From the NCBI GenBank assembly GCA_963680875.1, contig OY804575.1, forward strand, positions 104,153,505 through 104,217,504: DNA of 64,000 nucleotides. Reading direction: 5' to 3'. Position 1 is the first letter of the stretch. Each line of letters opens with the position of its first letter. Origin of the DNA: Bathymodiolus brooksi. Lineage: Eukaryota > Mollusca > Bivalvia > Mytilida > Modiolidae. The notes beneath the pieces were generated by a model, which had not been told where the DNA came from, did no database searches, and worked only from the letters and a program-made list of their open reading frames with translations. The position numbers and the translations under genes were made by a program. Below, one piece after another: positions 52,161-64,000 of the stretch.

Positions 52161-54087
52161 GTAAGTGTCTTAATTATAACCCCATTTTATTTCAAACACT
52201 GATCTAGTTATTGTACTTTATGCACAGGTGATGAGGTCTATTCTATTTTTATATGACATAGGCTAGTGAATGCAGAACTTGTTCAAATACATTTATGTCC
52301 GTAATTTTAAATTAATTTAATGTATGTTTGATAATTGGCACCGAATGTCATTTTGACATTTTACGAAGAAGTGTCGATTTCATAAGGATATTTTTTTTTT
52401 GGAAATCCCAAGAGATCGTTATCTCTTCAATAAAATTACAGGAAATGTTGTTAGGTTTAAATACGATACTTGTTTGTATGTTGAAATTCTTTTACAAAAT
52501 CTTTATAATAAAAATTTATTTGCAAGAAAATAATCTAAATCTCAGTTTTGAACACTCCATTAATATACATTAGACAATAGACAATATGTATTGGTACTGT
52601 TAAACACATTTACAATAGATGGTTATGACACATAAAGAAAGATATGCATGTAAAATATATATAATATCAATACATGTGGGAGCGACAGTGGCATATATAA
52701 ATATATATAGAGAGTGAAAATGGGGTGATCGTAAAACAAGAAACGAAACGAGACACAACTGAAACGAAACAAGATAAAGCAGAAACGAAACGAGACGAAA
52801 CGAAACCTAACCAAAAAAATCATCAATAAATAAAAAAACGAAACAAACATTAACGAAGCGATTTTTTTTACATGAAACAACAATCCACAAAATGCCAGTG
52901 GCGGATTGAAAAACCTTTTAAATTTGTGGGAAGATTTGGCTATGGAAGAAAAAAATAATCAGGATTTCATATAAAAAAGCTCACCACTTTCCTGCTTCTT
53001 GTGTGTTATGTAAATTTCTGAGATTCATAGAAAAGAAGAAATATATTTGATTGATACCAAATCCCCTCTCCAGGAAGCTACGGTCAGCAAAGTCACCCCA
53101 TGGTCTTCAATACGGTGGAAACCCACACCAAGAAGCGATCTCCAAGTAGCCCATGAAACAACACAGTATACACCACTCAATATCTATTTGTGAAGTTAAA
53201 TTACAGATTTTAATGGAAACACACGAACTACTGGGCAGATTAATTACCAGTTTGAAGAAATAAACTACAAAAATGTATGTGGACCCTGTTTTTTGTTGTG
53301 TTGTGCATGTTTTTTCCCATTTTTTCAGTTACATGTACTTAGTATGACGGTTCACCAGTATGACAAGTGGCTGTGCAAAACAGTTCACGATCTGTTTTGG
53401 TTTGATCTATACGGACAAAACAATCAATTAATAGTAAACTTCATCTTATGTCAAGGAATTCTGAATTTTTGCTCTGAAATATTCCTGGAGCTTTGATACA
53501 ATTTGTCGAGCGAAACTGAAGTTATGCTATGGAAACGAGAGATGTGAATATACATCTCTGTGGAAACCAAATTCTTTTCTTAAACCTGTTGGTTTTTAAA
53601 AAGATTGATAGTTCGATCTTAAAATCAGTAGACTTCTTGTTCCATTATTAAACATCAGTGTAAGTTTCGTCAAAATGTGAGAAAATAAGATTTCCTAAAG
53701 GACTTGTTTAGATTTGTTTAGGAGTTATTAGGAAATCAGAAAACAACATCCCCTAAAACAACAACAATAAACCTAACAAAAAAATGCGGAGTCCACAGCA
53801 GAACTCAGGATTGTGCTGAAATCGACCTTGACCTCAAAATTGTAGTCCTAACATTGTGTTTGTAAGACACTTTTTAGTTGATCGCAAACGTTTGAATTCA
53901 AAAATTCGGTTTCGTAAAGGAACTTTTAAATGAGTTATCTTTTGATGTTTATAAACCATTGTTGACGGCAAAAAAAACAGTAATACGTTTGATTGAAAAG
54001 GGCGGTTTTTTTATACTTTGATCTCACATGATTTTTGAAACGTGCGAGAAAATTTTCCGGTCACTTTTGCAGCCAGCTATATTTTTG
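52161..54087. other. Unassigned AT-rich sequence
   Basis: About 52735-52815 is a degenerate GAAACGAAAC repeat. The rest has no recognised repeat. Short open frames lack motifs. Confidence 0.5.
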
Positions 54088-54089
54088 TG

Positions 54090-54196
54090 CGGCTTAACTT
54101 AACTTAACTTCCGGCAAACAATTTAAGAAGAATTTCTACTATGTACGTACGAGGTTATTTGCAGGGTAGCGAGAATGGCCGAGTAGTTACGATTGG
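54090..54196. repeat. Fragment of the array's nested element
   Basis: GTGCGGCTTAACTTAACTTA through CGAGTAGTTACGATTG is one half of the element at 44441 (inverted relative to the array's left half). It shows that this element family is dispersed, not confined to the array. Confidence 0.8.
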
Positions 54197-54786
54197 GATG
54201 AATTTCTCTTGGACATGCATTTATTCATAAAATTGACAATGATATTGAACAGTTTTGGTGAATTGCTGTTCAGTAGGGCTATCATTTGACGTTTATTGAA
54301 AACTTTTTGATTTACTTCACCTAAGATACTTTTTATTTTTTCAAAAAAGGTCTTGCCTTAAATGTGCATAAGATGGGCAGTCAAGGAAAAGATGTAATTC
54401 ATCTTCTACTTTACCAGCTTTGCATGATAAGCTAACACGATTTTCACCTGGAATATTATAGTACCTGCCCTTCTCAATTTCAAGAGAGTGGGCACTAATT
54501 CTAAATTTGCATAGAGTAGACCTATCCTCTTTAAATTTACATATATCAGTGTATGTGCAAGTCTTTCATTAATTTTAAACACATTTTGAAAAAATTCTAG
54601 TTTCGAACATTCTCTAATTGAGCAATTAAGGTTTTGAATTGCATGGTCATGGATTCGTTGCTTTATATTTGTCAAGTAAAATGCAATATTATTAGTATGG
54701 AAATTCAGGTGTCCAAATCCTAATTTATTTACCCAATCCTTTACAGTATTTAACCATTTACTGTTTTTTGCAGTACTACACTACTA

Positions 54787-57700
54787 CAAGGGGACCAACC
54801 GGTTAATCGAGAAAAGCCGTTCGTGTACGATTGTTAATCGGGTTTTTTGATTCGTGAACGATTCGGTTACTAGTTCGTGTACGATTATTTTGAGGATCCG
54901 GACATGATTCCTTGACGGTAAGCCTCAATTATTACTAATTAAGAAAACAATTATTAATTATCTCTTCGCAGTTCCCTTCCTTTATTGTATATCTTTGATG
55001 GTGTATGCTCCAAAACTTTCGTTGATATAAACCTTGCGTGAAATGTGGTCAGAAAGTCTAAAAAGCATTGCATCAAAATGTCACAAGAACTATAATATTC
55101 CTATATTCACACATTTACACTTTTTTATGACTGAAACATCACTTTAATGGAAACATTCTTTTATATTGGAGTGGTTAAAAGACGTTTTTCACAAAAAAAT
55201 GCAAAATATGACGGGAAAATTATATTTTTTTTATTTTTTTGTTCGTGAACGAACAGGTTAAAAATTTCTTGTTCGTGATCGATGTTCGTGAACGATTACT
55301 CAATATAAGATACTTGCATTTTTCTTAGCAATTTAAATGAATTATTTTCTAATGATGCTTTTTATAAGTGTGTCTCATGAAATATGAGTGCGGCACGATA
55401 TAATTTGCGGTGTTTTGCGTCATCGAAAACCTATTTCTAAGTAATTACTAATAGACATTCATGAATATATTTTTATGTACTATTCTTTGTTAGAATCAGG
55501 CAACACCAATTGTAAGTACACATCCATTTTAAGAAAATATTATGTTGAGTACTGAAACACATTCGACCTCAAACTAGAACTGTTAGTCCCCCCACCACCA
55601 CCACACACACACACAAACACAGCAAATTCCACGAAAAGGTCAATATCTCCTGCAATGCTGGAACAATCATAATAGAGTACGGGAAAAGTTTCGCCAAAAT
55701 GTCTTCCCTATAAAACCAGTCAAAAATTCAAATGTAATTTAAACAAAAAAGTTATGACTGAAATATATTCAGGAGCCCTTACATGTATGTATACGATGCT
55801 ATGGCTAAAATTCCTTTTGTAGATATTAACACGCAAATATTTGGTTCCATTATGCAGTAAAAAGTACGTGAAAACTTTCCCGCCATAATGTTCAATCTAT
55901 AACTACTAAAAAATTGTTAGTTTTATGAAAATCCGAAATAGAAGGGAAATGTTTGGATTACCAAATGAACACTTTTAACCAGTTTTAATAAAAAGTTAAA
56001 CAATTGATGTACCACTCATTGCCTGACTCTTACATGGAACAGTACTTAAACGACAATAACCTTTGCATGTAGAAAAAAACCAATCTATACCAATTTTGAT
56101 GTCTTGGATGGCCATTTCGGAAAATAATTTCTCGTCAGCAGAGCTAAACGTCAAAAGTTTGGAAACCCAAATAATAAGTCAAAAATATGAACAAAATATA
56201 GCCAAAATTACCAAAAGGAGAAAGCCAAAGAACCGTAGACCTACATAATAAAGTAAGTATGCAAAATTTATATGTTTGCAGATAAAACATGACTATACTT
56301 CCAAAACCTGTTTCAAGAAGAAAAAAAATTACCCGAAAAAAACATTACTGGAAAAACTGTCAAGTTTCAGAAAACAACAAAAATGATATAAGGACAACAC
56401 CAAATAAACGGGGCCGTAGCTATAATACGACAGTCCGATAGTCCGACAAATGCTTTAAACTGATGAAAGTTTTGAAAAATTATTTGGCCAAATATGATAT
56501 ATTCGTAATTTCAGGATATGGGCCATTCATTTTTATACGCCCGTCAAAATACGGGCTTATTATGGCATACCGCTGTTCGTCCGTCCATCCACGCCTCGTA
56601 CGATAACATCTTTCACTTGTTCCCCCTTTTACTGATAGGTCACGTCGTGACATACATTGTATTGATAAAAGGGGGAGCAAGTGAGAGGTGTGATTTTAGT
56701 CAGTTTGGAAAACGCTAGTTTTCTTGTGGTATATACAATTAATTGGTTTAAAAATGCAGCATATTGATTACTGTTATCACGCTGAGCAACTGACCTTCAA
56801 TTGTCACAAGGGGGGGGGGGGGGGGGTATCATATTCCGATGCTGTTTCTTTCCGTGATATAAGGGGTCACTTAGGGACAATTCCTTCAATCGTAACTTTT
56901 TATATATGCGCTTGTCGTAGAAGGCGACTATAGCAGGGTCACCTGTCGGAATCCCGGGGAATAAAAATAGGACCAACTTGTCGTCGGAAGAGACAGAAAA
57001 ACATGTTCTCGTGTTAAGTCGTTGCCCATGTTGACCCATCCCAGAGTCCCCTCTTTCTTATTTTTTGTTTACAAACTTTTCTCATCCTGAATATGACTGA
57101 AATATTGCTTGCTGGACCTTAAGCAATCAATCAATTCGCACACATTATTGTATCCAGCTCTATTGATGTGTCGACATTGCTTTTTAACATAAATATTCCA
57201 TGATCAAGGGCGGGGGACACTGGTACGCTCTTCTTTTTGTCTTTTCCTTTTTTTTTTGTATTCATTTATTTCATCTTTCTTTTCATTAGTGACTTTTCTT
57301 GGCTGGACTCGGCTACACGCTACTTGAATAAAGCCTGAAGTAGTCGCTACTAAAAAAATATACGGGATACTTACACTACCGGTTCATCACGATTGGATCC
57401 AGGGTAATTATGAGTTTTGACTTTCCCTTTGTAAGATTGTTCGGAGTTCGGTAATTTTGTTATTACCTTTATTTATGGAGTCCGTGTTGTTCATATATGT
57501 GGGTTTTTTTAGTTCTTGTGTGGCCCTGCCAATTGTTTGTCCGTCTATGATATCGTGTTTCCGATGTTCTGGACCTTTCTTTGGTGAGTAAACGGTTCGG
57601 TTTCTGGCCCCATGTTACACATGTTATAGTGTTAACTTTCAAAGAAATAAAGCATTTGTCGGACTATCGGACCGTCGGACTGTCGGACTATCGGACTGTC

Positions 57701-58338
57701 GGATTATAGGTCGGACCCCAAATAAACCATATCGTATTAAAAGAGAACTTTCCGCTTCGAAATCAAGGTCAACACAAGTGGAACACACAAAAGCCATAGT
57801 CTGCAAAAATGTTAATACATCGTATACGACCATATTTTTCAATATGACAATAACACGTTCGTTCACGAACAAACAAATTGGAAATATGCAAAAAGGAAAC
57901 TATATCTTTGCTTAAGTTAAGAATTCTCACGAAAAGTAAGTATAGGATCAAGTAACTTTGAAGTTCAAATTTATTTTCTGTCATAAAATGTTAATTTTAT
58001 TAGAAAATTTGCGTTTTTTGCTAGAAAATGGAAACTCTGAAAACAAAAAAATAGAGTGACATCTACGTTTCTGACCAAATTATTGAAAAATGAAAGTCTG
58101 TTATGAAGTTTACTCTTTCGAATTAAATTGATTAATTATTCATTTAAGGAACTATACGAAGCCTTTTTTTGCTTTATGCTTATATTTACAAAAGAATACT
58201 GAAATTTGGCGTCTTACCTTACTTTTAAAAACCGGAAATATCGTACACGAACTAGTAACCGAATCGTTCACGAATCAAAAAACCCGATTAACAATCGTAC
58301 ACGAACGACTTTTCTCGATTAACCGGTTAGTCCCCCTG
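54787..58338. mobile_element. 3552-bp TIR element, 5-bp duplication TACTA
   Basis: TACTA flanks both sides (54782-54786 and 58339-58343). Inverted ends of about 110 bases begin CAAGGGGACCAACCGG and CAGGGGGACTAACCGG. They contain repeated GTTCGTGAACGATT and TTCGTGTACGATT motifs that recur inside (55241-55300 and near 57858). No transposase recognised. It disrupts a LINE and is itself interrupted at 56410-57719. Confidence 0.82.
56410..57719. mobile_element. 1310-bp TIR element, 8-bp duplication AAATAAAC
   Basis: AAATAAAC flanks both sides (56402-56409 and 57720-57727). The left end is GGGGCCGTAGCTATAATACG then ACAGTCCGATAGTCCG. The right end, complemented, is GGGGTCCGACCTATAATCCG then ACAGTCCGATAGTCCG, with extra tandem copies of the short unit. 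The end layout is the same as in 30172-31973. No transposase recognised; a TATACGCCCGTC and GTTCGTCCGTCCATCC HINE-like piece is near 56534. Confidence 0.82.
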
Positions 58339-58918
58339 TACTAGTAATAACTACTATATATTTTGTTAACAAGTGAGTTATTTGCATTTAAGATATGTTC
58401 TAAAAATTTAATTGTTGCTAATTGTATCCTACCTCTTAAAGGGTATCTGTTTAATTCTGCTAGACAAGCAGCATTTAAGTTGCCTTGCAATGGACACCTA
58501 ATATTTCTTTATTAAACTTAATGTGTAGGTGTTCAAATGGTTCACTATCTTTAAAACAGTCGTCAACCCCCCAAATTTCGCAGCCATACAAAATTATGAG
58601 GACTACTAAAGTATCAAAAAGTTTTTCAAGGAGATTACAGGGGTTATTTAAACCAACAGTCTTTTTTATTTTAAAACAAGCTTTTTCTACCCTTTTCCAT
58701 TAGTAATTTACTGGAAATGCTAAGATTACCAGTATATTTGATTGTCATTCCTAGATAACAGTATGATTTCACTGTTTCCAGGTGTTTTTCCTTTTAAGTT
58801 AAAACTATTCATGTATGTTTTACCATTTGAATTAAATACAATGGCCTTTGATTTCTCTTGGTTTACATCCAGTTTCCAAGAAGAGCAAACATTACTTAAT
58901 TAATTGAGAGAAGTGTAT

Positions 58919-60469
58919 CACGGCTGGTAATCGGCACAAGCAGAACAGTTGGTTCTGCAAAGAAATTCGTGAGGATAACTTCCGGTTTTGGTGGAGGAGA
59001 GTTCACGAAGACGCTTCGCAAGGTATGTACATGTCAAAAATTTAAATTTTCTTTTTTACTGCTCGAATATTGCAAAATCAGAGAATGCTATGCTGTGGCG
59101 AATGCTTTCACGATTAGAAACATGTATAGTTTATTCTTGTATATGAAGTGTAACTCTCGCAAAATCAATCGTCCCACGAAAAACATGACGAAAATTGTGA
59201 CACTCTAACATTTCTAAGTTGTTCTTGACAAAGATGCAAGTTAAATTTTCAATATTTTTTCATCATGGGAGTCTAAATGTAATCGGGGATAAATTCCGAT
59301 TCGTCAGAAGTAAATTGAAGTCTAGATAAATCTACAAACTGTTAATTTTCTCGTTTTCCTGCTTGAGGAGATCGGTTCTGATAGAGCACATTGCGAATGC
59401 ATGAGGATATTTGCTAGTTTTGTTAATTGTTTTCTGCAAAATTGATAAATTGACACTTTTAAGCACAAAACTGATAAATACTCTAATTAAAATAAACTAA
59501 TCTCTGTCCACTTTCAGGAGATGCCAAGATTCAAGGGAAAGAGGAAAGGGGGACTGACATTGACTCTACAAAAAACCATTTCGATATAGATTGCCTGTAT
59601 CACCGCCAAGGAAACGAACAAAAACAAGTAGCAGTACACCAAATTTAAAATCCCCATCAATCAGGACACCAAGTTTATTAAAAAAATCTCATTCAATTTC
59701 AAAATATTTATATCCTTCAAACGGGTTTACACATCTATTCGGCGCAACCTTTTTACTAAAGATGACGGAAACTTCACCGCAGATCTACACAAGTTAATAT
59801 ATTACATGATTTCAGCACATACATAGGTCTAACGTAAATAAACGTTCACTTAGTGCTAGTAGTCATGAATAAATTAAACACAAGATGCCAATTAAACTGT
59901 GGACATATCCTTAAAATCGGTAAAGCGCTTTACATCTTGTAACCACTACTATACATGTGTCGTACCAAAACTAGCAAATCTCCTCATGCATTCGCAATGT
60001 GCTCTATCAGAACCGATCTCCTCAAGCAGGAAAACGAGAAAATTGACAGTTTGTAGATTTATCTAGACTTCAATTTACTTCTGACGAATCGGAATTTATC
60101 CCCGATTACATTTAGACTCCCATGATGAAAAAATATTGAAAATTTAACTTGCATCTTTGCCAAGAACAACTTAGAAATGTAAGAGTGTCACAATTTTCGT
60201 CATGTTTTTCGTGGGACGATTGATTTTGCGAGAGTTACACTTCATATACAAGAATAAACTATACATGTTTCTAATCGTGAAAGCATTCGCCACAGCATAG
60301 CATTCTCTGATTTTGCAATATTCGAGCAGTAAAAAAGCAAATTTCAATTTTTGACATATACATACCTTGCGAAGCGTCTTCGTGAACTCTCCTCCACCAA
60401 AACCGGAAGTTATCCTCACGAATTTCTTTACAGAACCAACTGTTCTGCTTGTGCCGATTACCAGCCGTG
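58919..60469. mobile_element. Foldback element B, 5-bp duplication TGTAT
   Basis: Left arm 58919-59423 and right arm 59968-60469 are inverted copies with the same CACGGCTGGTAATCGG ends as copy A. TGTAT flanks both sides (58914-58918 and 60470-60474). The middle differs from A: it keeps the PPRKRTKTSSSTPNLKSPS segment (59591-59797) but lacks the loop domain and has unrelated sequence at 59800-59960. Confidence 0.85.
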
Positions 60470-60474
60470 TGTAT

Positions 60475-62859
60475 TTGTTGTCTCAATTAATTTTTGTAAT
60501 TTTTTGTAATTTTTATCCTCTGGTTTTAAACAAGTTCACGCCAAATTTACACTTCCACCAATAAAACTGACATTCACGATATAACTGAAATATTGTAGAA
60601 AGTCAAGTTAAAAATCACATCCCTAACACTGACGCACCAAATTTACAGTATGTTACAAATTGCAAGACTTTTGATCATAGAAAATATGATTGTACACCCT
60701 AGATCTGTATGGTTTTCTAAAAAAACATGAATTTAAAGTTATAGTATCTTTTTGTTTCGTTTTTGAAGAAAAAAGTACTGCCTGTATTTAAATATATTTT
60801 TATAGAATTCATTTTTGTTTAATTTTATTATCAAATATGTAAAATTATAATTTTTCTTATAATTCATGTACATGTATCTGTAACTTGAGCTTTTGTCTGG
60901 CATTTAATTGTAATTATATGTACTATAAACAATTTTGACAAAAGATTGTTGGACAAATTTGTTCTTCTATTTGTATCTTGTTATGCAAAGTATACTTGGT
61001 ATGTATTTTACAGTTACTTGAAATCCAAATAATAAATGAATTTTGTCACTTTTTTTTCTTTTTCATTAAATTTTTGAATTCCAAGTGTAATTGATCTAAA
61101 TGGGAAAAAAATGGTTTTAATTTCTGTTGCAGTTTGTGGAACAAAAATTATATACTGATATTCTAAAGTCAACATAAAATTCTTTTTCATTATCTTGCAA
61201 ATATCTATATAGATCTAGAAGTCAGTATAATAATATGAGGTGCAGAAAAACTTTCCCAAATAATGTACTGATAAACAAGATTTGATTTTCTCTAAATGCT
61301 TTATGATTTTATTTTGAATTTTTTGCTCTCTGAAAACTAAATTGATGTTAAAAAAGACTGTGTTTACTTTTTTCATTGGCCATTTGAAAATAAATCAAAA
61401 TATCATAAAAATGGTGGAATTCAGGTTAAAAGCTTTTTTCACTGTTTGATAAAATGAATAACTTAAAATTGATGTATTTAATATTGTGGGAGAATCAAAG
61501 AACAAATATTACAATAAATTCTTATTTATGTATTTTAGCTGACTCAGCTAAAATACATAAATTAGGCAGAATATGCGTCCCATTTCTTCTGACAGAAATG
61601 TGCACCCACACCTTCAATCCATGCTATGTCATACAAAGAACACTATTTTGATAGCCTGTCGCTTTTCTGATAGATGTATATTTAATTTGGTAATTGTGAA
61701 AACTTTTTTGTCCTCCCAACTCTTACAAATCCCTTTAAATATCTGCACAACGTCATGGAAATTTGTAGATTGCATGAAGTATTGTTTAAAACTTTGAGAT
61801 TTTTAAATAGAAACTAGGCGGAATATATCAATGAGGAATGCCATCAATATCGTGAAACCATATCCTGAATCGATTTCCATCAAAATAAACATCACATTTA
61901 TCTGCCTTAAAGTACATCATTATGTTATTTATTGAAGCAGAAAAACAATCCGCGCTTTATAGGCCGTCATTTTTATTAAATTTTGTTCGATTTGTAACGG
62001 TTTATCGAGATTGATTTCCCATAAACTCTAGCTATTACCAGGTATACTTAAATTTATGAGAAAATAAATGAATTGCTAAAGAGTAGATAAAGAATAAGTT
62101 ATTATGTTGTTACCTAAACACTTGTTTTATTTTTTTTCCTTGACAACTGCAGTTGAATAACAATGATCAAACCATATTATACAGTCCTCACAATGAACAC
62201 CGGTCCTTTGGACCAAAACCAGTAAAACTTTGTTTGGACTAGTAAATTTTTCAGTTTTTATTTAGATATATATTATATGAAAATAAATTCAAGAATTTGA
62301 TTCTGACCAGTAAATTCAAATGTTCATTTCGAGGACTGCATACATGTATATACAATACAGACTCTTGTTTTGATTAACAATTACCTGTCAAAATGATGTC
62401 AGCTAATGTGTTACAAACCATTATGTTATATACTTTACAATAGGTGTATAAAGGTCACAATGACATAGATTTTTTTTTACTAGTTAAAACAGCATAGAAA
62501 TTATGAATAGATATTATAAGTTAACCCTACTGAGTGAGGGATGACTTAGTAATATTGACACTATCTTATCAGTAACCTTATCAATGATTAGGTTTTCTTG
62601 TAGGTGTACATTTTGAATGTAATTACATGAATTGCTTTCGAAATGTTTTTCTACTAAACTTTAAAACTTAAAAAATAATTAATTTTGTTGTGTCTGTATT
62701 ATTTATGTTTCTCCCATTATTACAGCATTTTAACCTTGCTGAACCAGTGGTGGAAAAATCTGTAATCCTCTAGAGGATTAAAATGTCTCGTGCCTTTCCC
62801 CTCAAAGGTCCGCCAAAGGATTTTGAAATAAAGTTTGTGTTAGATAATGGGAGAAACAA
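60475..62859. other. AT-rich sequence without a gene
   Basis: A SINE tail-side fragment (CCAATAAAACTGACATTCAC, about 60555-60625) is present. The rest is AT-rich with poly-T runs and no recognised repeat or exon, apart from the palindrome at 61524. Confidence 0.5.
61524..61562. promoter_or_regulatory. 39-bp perfect palindrome centred on a MARE-like site
   Basis: The centre is AGCTGACTCAGCT, which contains the 11-base core of the TRE-type Maf recognition element (GCTGASTCAGC) and an AP-1 site. The inverted repeat extends through ATTTATGTATTTT on each side with a single-base centre. No gene is recognised nearby. Confidence 0.4.
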
Positions 62860-63017
62860 ATTCTCCTTCAGTTGCCCATGTGGGTTACGATATTTCTCCA
62901 CTCTCGAGAGTTAAATTTAAAATTTTAACCACTCGCCTGACGGCTTGTGGTTAAAAATTTAAATTTAATTCTCTTGAGTGGAGAAATATCGTAACCCACG
63001 GGCAACTGAAGGAGAAT
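62860..63017. repeat. 158-bp long hairpin
   Basis: Arms of about 70 bases, ATTCTCCTTCAGTTGCCCAT on the left and its complement on the right, pair almost perfectly around a short TCGCCTGACGGCTTG loop. GTGGGTTACGATATTTCTCC is in both arms. It is probably a short foldback MITE. Confidence 0.85.
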
Positions 63018-63118
63018 CTATATGTATACATGTAGTCATGTAAGTAATACATGTATATACTAAGGGTCAAAAGAATCGCTAAACACTTGAAAATTAATAT
63101 AATTTTTAGATTATTTTA

Positions 63119-63156
63119 TATTGTTGAAAGTGGCATTAAACACCATAAACCAACCA
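63119..63156 (+). mobile_element. SINE tail fragment
   Basis: ATTGTTGAAAGTGGCATTAA and ACACCATAAACC is the 3' tail of the SINE family found in the MED23 introns, without its head. Confidence 0.6.
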
Positions 63157-64000
63157 TCAAAACCAGTTTTTACCATAGATATATGCAACATAATGACAAA
63201 ACTGTCCTTAAAAAATACTAAGCTTTCGCCTTTCAATCAAAACAGCTTTAATGCCACTAAAGAGAACAATGATGCAATAAATAAATAAAATCAGTTCCAA
63301 ATACAAAAATGTTAAATAAAAAAGTCAAAACCTTTTTGTCCATCATTACCATTGATACCAGCTTGTGGATGAAGTCATATTTTGACATACTGATGCACCT
63401 CTGGAATATTTTCCATTCCCGTCTCTGAAAGATTTGTAGAAGATCTGAAACAATGGTTTTTGTTGTGGTCTGGGTCAGACACTGCTGTTCAATTCATTCA
63501 AGATGTTCCAGTGATTTGACTGCCATAGCATGACATCAATGTTCTGCTGAAGAAGAGCCATATAGATACTTGGAGTAATTGATGATTTGCATTGTCTGAC
63601 CCTTGCTGAAATATGTAAAGCCAGATCCATTCGGATGCATGAAAATTGATGTGACTAAAATTATGTCAATGTATCCGACAGCATTTAACATACCATCAAC
63701 AAAGTCAAGATTTGTCCTCCATCATGGTTCAATTCCACCCAAACCTTCACACTTTCCCTGTCAAATTTGTCATACTGTTGCACACAACACTAAACAAATG
63801 TTTTGCCGGACGTGCTTATAAGTTCAAGTACTCCAACCTGCAATCTGCATACAAGAGACGAACGGGAAAACTACACTGAATCCATTCATTGTTCAAACAC
63901 CAATGTAATCGTGCTTGACATCATCCCCGACCTTGTTGTGGATGTAGTTAAGTAAAAGTTGGACCTCATGCAGAATACACAGAAAGGTCGAAGATTTTCA
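63157..64000. other. Unrecognised, possibly old coding sequence
   Basis: This part is less AT-rich than its surroundings. A 72-codon plus-strand frame (63603-63821) ends FPCQICHTVAHNTKQMFC and RTCL, with a CxxC...CxxC spacing like a zinc knuckle. The minus strand has MALLQQNIDVMLWQSNHWNI near 63500-63560 but is broken by stops. Either could be a decayed transposon gene; I cannot name it. Confidence 0.3.

Larger units (their letters stand above)
54230..58918 (-). pseudogene. LINE reverse-transcriptase remnant split by insertion
   Basis: On the minus strand, 58918-58344 reads SSWKLDVNQEKSKAIVFNSN and IILYGCEIWG, typical of a LINE RT after its catalytic YADD region. 54781-54230 continues with GRYYNIPGENRVSLSCKAGK, VEDELHLFLDCPSYAHLR. 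The 3552-bp element at 54787 separates them. A few frameshifts and a stop show it is dead. The foldback copy B sits directly at its upstream side. Confidence 0.75.

Noticed and set aside
53328..53496. Second exon for the signal-peptide candidate (LHVLSMTVHQYDKWLC)
   Set aside because: The phase and acceptor are acceptable, but no family resemblance supports it, so it is mentioned only as a possibility.

Overview
The window is animal nuclear DNA, most probably from a bivalve mollusc. The evidence is a long, AT-rich, intron-rich gene with GT-AG introns. It is surrounded by repeat families known from bivalves: tRNA-derived SINEs, modular repeats with (GTCC)n tracts and about 160-bp tandem modules of the Helentron/HINE ('pearl', Cv) type, LINE fragments, and many short inverted-repeat DNA transposons. 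The species cannot be fixed from the sequence. Most of the long open frames are chance or lie inside repeats.

Bases 1976-24335 (+) hold the 3' half of one conserved gene, the Mediator subunit MED23. Sixteen exons join in frame into about 574 residues that align along their whole length with my memory of vertebrate MED23 and end at a TGA at 24333-24335. Two of its introns (11762-13088 and 21780-24172) have the 5' splice site and branch-site signals of minor, U12-type introns. The other introns are loaded with SINEs, MITEs and HINE-like repeats.

Bases 24336-38340 have no convincing gene. They hold a SINE whose middle has expanded into an 84-bp satellite (25980-27510), a stack of nested insertions in a HINE-like repeat (28083-32300) that includes an 1802-bp inverted-repeat element with an 8-bp target duplication, another modular repeat (32330-33506), and a 4.8-kb satellite with a strict 23-bp period (33507-38340). 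The satellite runs into the end of a two-exon gene on the minus strand (38326-39712). That gene encodes a 440-residue protein whose C-terminal third matches the intracellular 'ballast' domain of P2X7 receptors but has no channel part; its last three codons and its stop lie in satellite sequence.

Bases 40453-60469 are a mobile-element thicket. Two copies of a large foldback element (CACGG...CCGTG ends, 5-bp target duplications) lie at its edges. Between them are a tandem array with a unit of about 1.775 kb, each unit carrying a TTAA-flanked element that itself carries an element with a 9-bp duplication; a unique 681-bp insertion with a 9-bp duplication in the fourth unit; two LINE reverse-transcriptase remnants; and a 3552-bp inverted-repeat element that splits one LINE and contains another 1310-bp element. 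That last element resembles the one at 30172. The rest (60470-64000) is AT-rich with a long hairpin, a palindromic Maf/AP-1-like site and no gene I recognise.
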